DNA from: Opitutia bacterium UBA7374
GTDB taxonomy: Bacteria > Verrucomicrobiota > Verrucomicrobiia > Opitutales > Coraliomargaritaceae
Assembly (NCBI GenBank): GCA_002469895.1
Contig: DKOA01000034.1
Coordinates: forward strand, 1-5,909
DNA length: 5,909 bases
Direction of reading: 5' to 3'
Each line of letters begins with the position of its first letter. Positions within the stretch are counted from its first letter, which is position 1. Position numbers and translations under genes: made by a program. The notes below the pieces were generated by a model, which worked only from the letters and a program-made list of their open reading frames with translations, ran no database searches and had not been told where the DNA came from. This document shows positions 1-5,765 of this stretch, piece by piece.

Positions 1-1245
1 GAGCCGATGATTATCGGCCGTAATTTTCTGGTGAAGATAAATACCAATATCGGCAACTCTGCGGTGGCTTCTTCGATCGAGGAGGAAGTCGAGAAGATGC
101 GTTGGTCAGTTAAGTGGGGTGGGGACACCTTGATGGATTTATCGACGGGTAAGAATATCCACCAGACGCGTGAGTGGATCATGCGTAACTGCCCGGTTCC
201 GGTCGGCACTGTGCCGATTTATCAGGCGCTGGAAAAGGTCAACGGCAAGGCAGAGGACCTGACCTGGGAGATCTTTCGTGACACTTTGATTGAACAGGCG
301 GAACAGGGTGTGGATTACTTTACGATCCACGCAGCTGTCTTGTTGCCTTACGTACCGCTGACGGCGAAACGCATGACCGGTATCGTCAGTCGTGGTGGCT
401 CGATCATGGCGAAATGGTGCCTCGCCCACCACAAGGAGAATTTCCTCTACTCGCACTGGGATGCTATTTGCGAAATTATGGCGGCCTATGACATTTCCTT
501 TTCGATTGGAGATGGATTGCGTCCCGGTTCGATTGCGGATGCCAATGACGCGGCCCAGTTTGCTGAATTAAAAACGCAAGGCGAGTTAACCCGTCGGGCG
601 TGGGAGTTTGGTGTTCAGGTGATGAACGAGGGTCCCGGTCATGTGCCGATGCACATGATTCAGGAAAATATGGAGAAGCAACTGGAGTGGTGCGATGAGG
701 CGCCGTTTTACACGCTCGGGCCCTTGACCACAGATGTTGCTCCCGGCTACGACCATATTACCAGTGGCATCGGTGCGGCTCTAATCGGTTGGTACGGTTG
801 TGCCATGCTCTGTTATGTCACGCCGAAGGAACACCTGGGCTTGCCCAATCGCGATGATGTTCGGGAGGGTGTGATCACCTACAAGATTGCGGCTCACGCG
901 GCTGATTTAGCGAAAGGTCATCCGGCGGCGCAAGTGCGGGATAACGCACTTTCCAAGGCTCGCTTCGAGTTCCGCTGGGAAGATCAGTTTAATCTCTCGC
1001 TCGATCCGGAGAAGGCACAATCCTTCCACGATGAGACCTTGCCCGCCGACGCGGCAAAGACGGCGCACTTCTGCTCTATGTGCGGCCCTAATTTCTGCTC
1101 GATGAAGATCACTGAAGATGTCCGTAAATACGCCGCCGAGCGTGGAATGGATGAGGCCGCTGCACTGGAAGCCGGTATGCAGGAAAAGGCTGCCGAATTT
1201 AAGGATAAGGGTGGAGAAGTCTATCTCGCGGAAACCAAGTCATGA
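1..1245 (+). CDS. thiC: ThiC, phosphomethylpyrimidine synthase (5'-truncated by window edge)
   Basis: ThiC is a cytosolic radical-SAM enzyme that rearranges aminoimidazole ribotide into HMP-phosphate, the first committed step of the pyrimidine branch. The reading frame is open from base 1 (Glu-Pro-Met), so the ATG at 7 is internal; family members are roughly 600 residues or more, and about the last 414 are here. Visible family blocks include MIIGRNFLVKIN, GTVPIYQALEKVNG, DYFTIHA, SRGGSIMAKWCL, GDGLRPGSI and GPGHVPM. The ThiC-type 4Fe-4S motif CSMCGPNFC (C-x2-C-x4-C) is intact near the C-terminus, with Cys codons at 1072, 1081 and 1096. His codons at 640 (GPGHVP) and 832 (PKEHLGLP) lie 64 residues apart, the spacing I recall for the ThiC metal-binding histidines. 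The stop overlaps the thiS start in an ATGA. Any TPP riboswitch or promoter would lie upstream, outside the window. Identification is secure. Confidence 0.98.
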   Translation, partial: EPMIIGRNFLVKINTNIGNSAVASSIEEEVEKMRWSVKWGGDTLMDLSTGKNIHQTREWIMRNCPVPVGTVPIYQALEKVNGKAEDLTWEIFRDTLIEQAEQGVDYFTIHAAVLLPYVPLTAKRMTGIVSRGGSIMAKWCLAHHKENFLYSHWDAICEIMAAYDISFSIGDGLRPGSIADANDAAQFAELKTQGELTRRAWEFGVQVMNEGPGHVPMHMIQENMEKQLEWCDEAPFYTLGPLTTDVAPGYDHITSGIGAALIGWYGCAMLCYVTPKEHLGLPNRDDVREGVITYKIAAHAADLAKGHPAAQVRDNALSKARFEFRWEDQFNLSLDPEKAQSFHDETLPADAAKTAHFCSMCGPNFCSMKITEDVRKYAAERGMDEAAALEAGMQEKAAEFKDKGGEVYLAETKS

Positions 1246-1445
1246 AGCTAAGCGTCAACGGAGAGGATCGGGAGTTTCCGGATGGTGGCCGACTCGGCAG
1301 TCTTCTCGACGAGTTGGCTCTGTCTTCCCGCAAGGGTGTCGCGGTGGCGGTTAACCAATCGGTTGTGCCGACCCGGGAGTGGGGCGAACGTGAATTGTCG
1401 GAGGGCGATGCCGTCTTAGTCATCCAAGCCACACAAGGTGGCTGA
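1242..1445 (+). CDS. thiS: ThiS, sulfur carrier protein
   Basis: ThiS is a small beta-grasp (ubiquitin-like) protein of 67 residues, the usual family length. ThiF adenylates its C-terminal glycine, which is then turned into a thiocarboxylate that donates sulfur to ThiG for thiazole ring formation. The sequence shows the short first strand (MKLSVNGEDREF), the central VAVAVNQSVVPTREW block and the LSEGDAVLVIQATQGG ending. The essential Gly-Gly is at the very end, with no extra residues to be trimmed. The start is set by an ATGA overlap with the thiC stop. No Shine-Dalgarno sequence is evident at a normal distance, so translation probably depends on reinitiation after ThiC. MoaD has a similar fold and tail, but the position between thiC and thiG and the family sequence favour ThiS clearly. 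Confidence 0.96.
   Translation: MKLSVNGEDREFPDGGRLGSLLDELALSSRKGVAVAVNQSVVPTREWGERELSEGDAVLVIQATQGG
1435..1441 (+). promoter_or_regulatory. Ribosome binding site of the ThiE-like gene, inside the ThiS Gly-Gly codons
   Basis: AAGGTGG is a near-consensus Shine-Dalgarno sequence (one mismatch to AAGGAGG) placed 7 bases before the ATG at 1449. It is formed by the last codons of thiS, CAA GGT GGC, which encode the obligatory Gln-Gly-Gly tail. It supports 1449 as the start of the next gene. Confidence 0.7.
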
Positions 1446-1448
1446 GTT

Positions 1449-2030
1449 ATGAATCTATTAGCAGTATCTCCAGAGTCGGATTATGCGGATGAAGCTGCCT
1501 GCGTTGTTCGTCTTTTTGAGAATGGTTTGCGTCGCTATCATTTGCGCAAGCCGGGTTGGACCGCGGATCAAACAGCCGGGTTTATTGGCCAATTGCCCGG
1601 GGATCTGCAATCGCGCATCTCCATCCATCAGCATCACGAGTTGGCCGATACCTTTCCCGTGGGCCGGCACCATAAAGAGGGTGCTGGTGTGATTTTGACG
1701 AAGCCGACGGCCCCGGCCGCGGTCTCCCGTTCGCTGCATACCTTGAGCGGACTGGAAGATGCTTGCCAAGGGATGGACTATGTCTTCCTCAGTCCGGTCT
1801 TTCCCTCCATCTCGAAGCCGGGTTACGCGCCGGATGAATCGTTCGCCGCCTTGCGCTCTGTTTTATCGAATGAGCATTCGGCAAACGTCTACGCCCTGGG
1901 TGGTTTGGATATAAATAATTTTGAAGAGGCACTGGAGCTGGGCTTTGATGGTGTGGTTCTGCACGGTGCCCTCTGGCAGTCGGCCGATCCGGTGAAAGTA
2001 CTGGCTCAGTTCGGGAGGGTCGCAGCATGA
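1449..2030 (+). CDS. ThiE/TenI-family protein, divergent; probably not a thiamine phosphate synthase
   Basis: This 193-residue TIM-barrel protein of the ThiE/TenI family starts 3 bases after thiS and overlaps thiE by 4. Visible blocks are YHLRKPG (30-36), ISIHQHHEL (57-65), SRSLHTLSGLEDA (93-105), YVFLSPVFPSISKPGY (111-126), ALGGL (149-153) and GFDGVVLHGALW (165-176). Compared with the ThiE next door, the metal-binding Asn-Asp-Asp is replaced by His60-Gln61-His62, the second metal Asp (ThiE Asp86) has no clear counterpart, and the phosphate-loop Thr-x-Thr-Lys is Ser120-Ile-Ser-Lys123. The catalytic His122 of Bacillus TenI (thiazole tautomerase) also appears absent, with Pro116 at the aligned site. 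It resembles the TenI-like proteins encoded in Bacteroidetes thi operons. A role as thiazole tautomerase, thiazole-phosphate carrier or ThiG partner is plausible; the context makes a thiazole-branch role likely. The family call is secure; the exact reaction is not. Confidence 0.88.
   Translation: MNLLAVSPESDYADEAACVVRLFENGLRRYHLRKPGWTADQTAGFIGQLPGDLQSRISIHQHHELADTFPVGRHHKEGAGVILTKPTAPAAVSRSLHTLSGLEDACQGMDYVFLSPVFPSISKPGYAPDESFAALRSVLSNEHSANVYALGGLDINNFEEALELGFDGVVLHGALWQSADPVKVLAQFGRVAA
2013..2019 (+). promoter_or_regulatory. Ribosome binding site of thiE
   Basis: GGGAGGG, containing the core GGAGG, ends 7 bases before the ATG at 2027 and lies within the 3' end of the ThiE-like gene. Together with the ATGA overlap it fixes the thiE start and suggests coupled but independently strong initiation. 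Confidence 0.7.
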
Positions 2031-2680
2031 GACTTCCGTCGATTCAATGCCTTACGACCGATGGTCTCGCTCGAAGCCATGCGGAGCAAGCACGCGCACT
2101 GTGCGAGGCTGGTGCAAAGATGATTCAATTGCGAATGAAGCAGGCGCATACTCCGGAGATCGTGAACGTCGTTCGCGATTGCCTACCGGTCTGTCGTGAA
2201 GCCGATTGTCTCTTGATCGTCAATGACGACATCGAAGCCGCATTGGAAGCCGGGGCCGATGGGGTGCACTTGGGGAAGAAGGATCTGCCTTGGGTGTCTG
2301 CCCGAAAACTGGCCGGTTCGGGTTTCCTCATCGGTGGTACGGTTAATTGTTTGGAAGATGCCAAACTGGCAGTGAGTTGTGGCGTCTTGGATTATGTGGG
2401 CGTCGGGCCGTATCGTTTTACCAGGACTAAAGAGTGCCTGGCTGATCTGCTCAGGGTGGAGGATTGGCAAGCGATCCTGCTGGAATTGGGAGACTTGCCG
2501 AGCTATGCGATCGGTGGGATCGGTCTGGAAGATCTGGCATCGGTTTCCGCGCTCAGGCCCAATGGCGTGGCGGTTTGTTCGTCCGTTGTTTGCGACGAGC
2601 CAAATAAGATCATCGAGAATTACCAATCCCTGGCGATTGCCTGGGAACAAACCAAAGGAATGAACCTCTGCGAAATATGA
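2027..2680 (+). CDS. thiE: ThiE, thiamine phosphate synthase
   Basis: ThiE couples HMP-pyrophosphate with thiazole phosphate to give thiamine phosphate, the step joining the two branches. The 217-residue protein has the full set of family motifs: QLRMK (34-38) for the pyrophosphate, VNDD (65-68) and HLGKKD (81-86) carrying the presumed Mg-binding Asp67 and Asp86, VGPYRFTRTK (126-135) with the Thr-x-Thr-Lys phosphate loop, AIGGI (161-165) and VAVCSSV (181-187) closing the barrel. The GGTVN and GPYRFTRTK variants resemble Bacteroidetes-type ThiE more than the E. coli or Bacillus type. It starts in an ATGA overlap with the preceding ThiE-like gene and ends in another with thiG, so the three are probably translated together. 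With its conserved metal ligands it is the likely true TMP synthase of the pair. Confidence 0.95.
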   Translation: MRLPSIQCLTTDGLARSHAEQARALCEAGAKMIQLRMKQAHTPEIVNVVRDCLPVCREADCLLIVNDDIEAALEAGADGVHLGKKDLPWVSARKLAGSGFLIGGTVNCLEDAKLAVSCGVLDYVGVGPYRFTRTKECLADLLRVEDWQAILLELGDLPSYAIGGIGLEDLASVSALRPNGVAVCSSVVCDEPNKIIENYQSLAIAWEQTKGMNLCEI

Positions 2681-3456
2681 AGACGGAAGCACTGACCATC
2701 GCCGGAAAAACATTTGATTCGAGGCTCTTTGTTGGCACGGGTAAATTCGCCTCCGGTTCGCTCATGCGCGATAGCCTTCGAGCAAGCGGTAGCCAACTCG
2801 TAACCATGGCGATGCGCCGGGTGCGGACGGACGGTGCGGCAGACGGGATTCTGGAGTATCTGGAGACGGATGCGTATTCCTTGCTGCCCAATACTTCGGG
2901 GGTGCGGGATGCCAAGGAAGCGGTCTTTGCCGCGGAATTAGCTCGTGAGGCTTTGCAGACGGACTGGCTGAAACTGGAGATTCATCCCGATCCAAAATAC
3001 TTAATGCCCGATCCGGTAGAAACGCTGGAGGCCGCCAGGGAATTGGTCAAAGCCGGCTTTATCGTGTTGCCTTATGTTCATGCCGATCCGGTGCTTTGTA
3101 AGCGCCTGGAGGATGTTGGGGTGGCGGCAGTGATGCCCTTGGCCGCTCCCATCGGAACGAATGAAGGGCTGGCGGCGCGACGCTTTATTGAAATCATTGT
3201 GGCGCAAAGTTCCGTTCCGGTGGTGGTTGATGCGGGCCTTGGACTGCCCTCACACGCAGCCGATGCGATGGAGATCGGGGCCGATGCGGTGCTGGTCAAT
3301 ACGGCGATTGCCACAGCGGGCGATCCGGTGGCGATGGCAAAGGCATTTAAAATGGCAGTCGAATGCGGAAGGATGGCCTTTGAATCGGGGCAGGGCAGGC
3401 GTTCTGCCGAGGCGGTGGCCTCGTCTCCTTTAACGGCTTTCCTCGAGGAGGCATAA
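2677..3456 (+). CDS. thiG: ThiG, thiazole synthase
   Basis: ThiG is a TIM-barrel enzyme that condenses 1-deoxy-D-xylulose 5-phosphate, dehydroglycine and the sulfur of ThiS-thiocarboxylate into the thiazole phosphate. At 259 residues it has the usual length. The Schiff-base lysine is Lys99 in WLKLEIHPDPKYLMPDP (codon 2971-2973). Other family blocks are LFVGTGKF near residue 17, LLPNTSGV near 69, GFIVLPYVHADP, PLAAPIGTNEGL, VVVDAGLGLPSHAADAMEIG, and AVLVNTAIA followed by DPVAMAKAF; it ends in SSPLTAFLEEA. The last motifs form the barrel's phosphate-binding side. The start is fixed by the ATGA overlap with thiE. No Shine-Dalgarno sequence sits at a normal distance; the nearest purine run, AAAGGA at 2654-2659, is 17 bases away, so coupling to thiE is likely. 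ThiH follows directly, as expected for the enzyme that supplies dehydroglycine to ThiG. Confidence 0.97.
   Translation: MKTEALTIAGKTFDSRLFVGTGKFASGSLMRDSLRASGSQLVTMAMRRVRTDGAADGILEYLETDAYSLLPNTSGVRDAKEAVFAAELAREALQTDWLKLEIHPDPKYLMPDPVETLEAARELVKAGFIVLPYVHADPVLCKRLEDVGVAAVMPLAAPIGTNEGLAARRFIEIIVAQSSVPVVVDAGLGLPSHAADAMEIGADAVLVNTAIATAGDPVAMAKAFKMAVECGRMAFESGQGRRSAEAVASSPLTAFLEEA
3445..3451 (+). promoter_or_regulatory. Ribosome binding site of thiH
   Basis: GAGGAGG is a strong Shine-Dalgarno sequence formed by the Glu-Glu-Ala codons at the end of thiG. It ends 8 bases before the ATG at 3460 and supports that start for thiH. Confidence 0.75.
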
Positions 3457-3459
3457 ACG

Positions 3460-4641
3460 ATGGGTGGTTTTTCTGAGATTCTCGATGCACTCTCCTGGGA
3501 GGGGACGAAGGCCTCCATTCTGGAGAAGACATCGGCCGATGTGGAGCGGGCACTCTCGCGACCGGCGGGCCACTTGGATCTGGAAGATTTCAAGGCGTTG
3601 ATTTCTCCGGCGGCAAGTGGGCACCTCGAGACAATGGCGGCATTGAGCCGTGCCCGCACACTGGCTCGATTCGGATCGACCATGCAAATGTACGCACCGG
3701 TTTATTTGTCCAACGTGTGCAGTAATATTTGTACTTATTGCGGCTTCAGTGCGGATAATAAGATCCCCCGGAAAATTCTCAATGATCAGGAGATCGACAA
3801 GGAGTTGGATGCGGTCAAAGCGCTGGGCATGGACCATGTGCTCTTTGTTACCGGAGAGGCCAATCTGCGTGTCGGGGTGCCGTACCTGAAACGGGCATTC
3901 GACTTGGCCCGTGATCGTTTCTCCAGCCTCTCCATGGAGGTGCAGCCGCTCGACCAGCCGGACTATGAGCAATTACTTGATTCGGGTTTAAGTTCCGTAC
4001 TGGTCTATCAGGAAACCTACAACCGGGAGGCCTACGCAAAGTACCACCTGAAGGGGATGAAGCGGGATTTTGATTATCGTCTGGAGACACCGGAGCGATT
4101 GGGTCGCGCAGGCTTGAAGAAGATTGGCTTGGGTGCGCTCTATGGATTGGATGACTGGCGCACCGATTCCTTTATGCTGGCGAGTCACCTGGGCTACATG
4201 GAGCGGCATTTCTGGCAAACCCGCTACAGTCTTTCCTTTCCGCGGATTCGACCGAATGAGGGCGGCTTTGAACCGGTCTCGACGATGTCGGATCGGGATC
4301 TCGTGCAAGTGATCTGTGCCTTCCGTTTATTCAGCCAGGAAGTTGAGTTGTCCCTGTCCACCCGGGAGCATCCGGCCTTTCGGGATCATGTCTGCAAGCT
4401 TGGCATTACAACGATGAGCGCCGGTTCAAAGACCAATCCGGGTGGCTATACGGTGGATCCGCAGACTTTGGAACAATTTGAAATTTCCGATGAGCGCAGT
4501 CCGGCAGAGTTTGCCGAGGTCCTGCGTTCGGCCGGCTATGAAGTGGTTTGGAAGGACTGGGACCCGACTTACGACGGGAGCCGGTGGGCAACATCGGCAA
4601 GCGGGCAAAACAAGGAGGCATCGATTTATGCAGGGACTTAG
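3460..4641 (+). CDS. thiH: ThiH, 2-iminoacetate (dehydroglycine) synthase, radical SAM
   Basis: ThiH cleaves tyrosine with a 5'-deoxyadenosyl radical, releasing p-cresol and dehydroglycine, which ThiG uses to build the thiazole. The protein has 393 residues, slightly longer than the roughly 377 of E. coli. The radical-SAM cluster motif CSNICTYC (Cys87, Cys91, Cys94; C-x3-C-x2-C) is intact and preceded by the typical APVYLSNVC. Downstream are GEANLRVG, EVQPLDQPDYEQL, VYQETYNREAYAKYH, GLGALYGLDDWR, SFPRIRPNEGGFEP, then the C-terminal BATS-type region with LSLSTREHPAFRD, SAGSKTNPGGY and VVWKDWD. After VVWKDWD comes a polar tail of about 26 residues without an obvious motif, whose end is shared with the start of thiF. 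It starts 3 bases after the thiG stop. No ThiO is encoded in the window, so this is the visible dehydroglycine source; the enzyme class is oxygen-sensitive. Confidence 0.97.
   Translation: MGGFSEILDALSWEGTKASILEKTSADVERALSRPAGHLDLEDFKALISPAASGHLETMAALSRARTLARFGSTMQMYAPVYLSNVCSNICTYCGFSADNKIPRKILNDQEIDKELDAVKALGMDHVLFVTGEANLRVGVPYLKRAFDLARDRFSSLSMEVQPLDQPDYEQLLDSGLSSVLVYQETYNREAYAKYHLKGMKRDFDYRLETPERLGRAGLKKIGLGALYGLDDWRTDSFMLASHLGYMERHFWQTRYSLSFPRIRPNEGGFEPVSTMSDRDLVQVICAFRLFSQEVELSLSTREHPAFRDHVCKLGITTMSAGSKTNPGGYTVDPQTLEQFEISDERSPAEFAEVLRSAGYEVVWKDWDPTYDGSRWATSASGQNKEASIYAGT
4612..4618 (+). promoter_or_regulatory. Ribosome binding site of thiF, deciding its start
   Basis: AAGGAGG, a perfect Shine-Dalgarno core, lies inside the end of thiH and is followed 9 bases later by the ATG at 4628. 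It selects 4628 over the in-frame upstream ATG at 4442, which would add 62 residues with no resemblance to the family. Confidence 0.85.
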
Positions 4642-5758
4642 TCAGGATGAAATGCTTCGCTACCAGCGGCATTTAAGTTTGCCGGGCTTTGGGCCGGACG
4701 CGCAAAGCAAGCTCAAGCAATCCGGTGTACTGGTCATTGGGGCCGGTGGGCTTGGTTGTCCCGTACTGCTCTATCTGGCAGCCGCCGGTGTTGGGCGCAT
4801 CGGTATTATCGACGGCGATACGGTGGATCTTTCCAATCTTCAGCGGCAGGTTCTTTACACTGCCGACGACATTGGGCGTAGTAAAGCTGCAGTCGCGGCA
4901 GAGAAGTTGCGGGAACAAAATCCAAATGTGGACTGTATCGCCTACGAGGAACGACTGTCGGTTGACAATGCGATGGAGCGAATCACTGCCTATGATCTTG
5001 TCATTGATGGCTCAGACAATTTCCCGACGCGTTATCTGGTCAATGATGCCTGCGTTTTGGCGGGCAAGCCACTGGTGCATGGGGCGATCCAAACCTTTTC
5101 GGGGCAGGTCAGTGTCTTCAACTTCCAAGGTGGGCCGACTTATCGCTGCCTCTTTCCCGAGCCACCCAACCCGGAGGATGCGCCGAGTTGCGCGGAGGTC
5201 GGCGTGGTTGGTGTCTTGCCCGGCTTGGTCGGACTCTATCAGGCGACGGAGGCATTGAAGTTGCTCGCAGAAATCGGTGAGCCGCTTTCCGGAAGGTTGC
5301 TACTTTTGGATGCGCTTTCGATGCGGCACGAAACCATTACGTTTGAGCGGGATGCGGAGCAGGCGAAAGCACGTCCACTGGAGTGGATCGAGTACAACTG
5401 TGATTCGAGTATGGCGGAGGATGCCGTCTGTGGAATTGTAGAAGTGGAACCGCGGCAACTGCAGGCGGATTCTTCGGACTATCAACTACTCGATGTGCGC
5501 GAGGATTGGGAGCGGGCGATTTGCGGGCTGCCCGGTGCTCACTTGCCGCTGGGACAGATCCTATCGGGCACAGCCGACTTTTCATCCCTCGGTCTGGATA
5601 CGGAAAAACCGACCTACGTTTACTGCAAAGCAGGCGTGCGCAGCTTGCAGGCAGCCGAGGCAATGCAGGCGCATTACGGATTCAAGAAGCTGAAAAATCT
5701 TCAGGGGGGCATTCTGGCTTGGGCGCAACAGGTAGATCCGGCGATGCCGGTTTACTAA
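4628..5758 (+). CDS. thiF: ThiF/MoeB-type adenylyltransferase fused to a rhodanese domain
   Basis: This protein adenylates the C-terminal glycine of ThiS and probably helps deliver sulfur to it. The reading frame opens at 4442, but the Shine-Dalgarno sequence and the family N-terminus (LSQDEMLRYQRHL) put the start at 4628, giving 376 residues and a 14-base overlap with thiH. Residues 1-240 are the E1-like ATP-binding domain: GAGGLGCP (38-45), DGDTVDLSNLQRQ (62-74), DIGRSK (81-86), and DGSDNFPTRY (127-136). PSCAEVG contains Cys188, equivalent to the ThiF/MoeB acceptor cysteine. Residues about 270-376 are a rhodanese domain with LLDVRE near 287 and an active loop CKAGVRS starting at Cys333. Only one of the four zinc cysteines of MoeB is left: the usual Cys-x2-Cys is Thr171-Tyr-Arg-Cys174, and the later C-x2-C is missing. 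It could also serve MoaD in molybdopterin synthesis; the operon argues for ThiS as main partner. Confidence 0.93.
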   Translation: MQGLSQDEMLRYQRHLSLPGFGPDAQSKLKQSGVLVIGAGGLGCPVLLYLAAAGVGRIGIIDGDTVDLSNLQRQVLYTADDIGRSKAAVAAEKLREQNPNVDCIAYEERLSVDNAMERITAYDLVIDGSDNFPTRYLVNDACVLAGKPLVHGAIQTFSGQVSVFNFQGGPTYRCLFPEPPNPEDAPSCAEVGVVGVLPGLVGLYQATEALKLLAEIGEPLSGRLLLLDALSMRHETITFERDAEQAKARPLEWIEYNCDSSMAEDAVCGIVEVEPRQLQADSSDYQLLDVREDWERAICGLPGAHLPLGQILSGTADFSSLGLDTEKPTYVYCKAGVRSLQAAEAMQAHYGFKKLKNLQGGILAWAQQVDPAMPVY

Positions 5759-5765
5759 GTCTTCG

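Noticed and set aside
1..60. Possible TPP riboswitch or promoter at the left edge
   Set aside because: The window begins inside thiC coding sequence; any leader lies upstream and cannot be seen.
3078..3683. Long open frame on the minus strand (201 codons) across the thiG/thiH junction
   Set aside because: It lies wholly antisense to two well-conserved genes, its product has no recognisable motif, and GC-rich coding sequence readily leaves the opposite strand open. The same applies to the minus-strand frames at 2183-2713 and 3430-3972.
4442..4627. 62-codon N-terminal extension of the ThiF reading frame
   Set aside because: It overlaps the conserved C-terminal region of thiH in another frame, has no family similarity, and a strong Shine-Dalgarno sequence at 4612-4618 points to the ATG at 4628.
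4689..5258. Plus-strand open frame of 189 codons inside thiF
   Set aside because: It is an out-of-frame reading of the ThiF ATP-binding domain; the product is rich in Arg, Ser and Trp with no domain signature.
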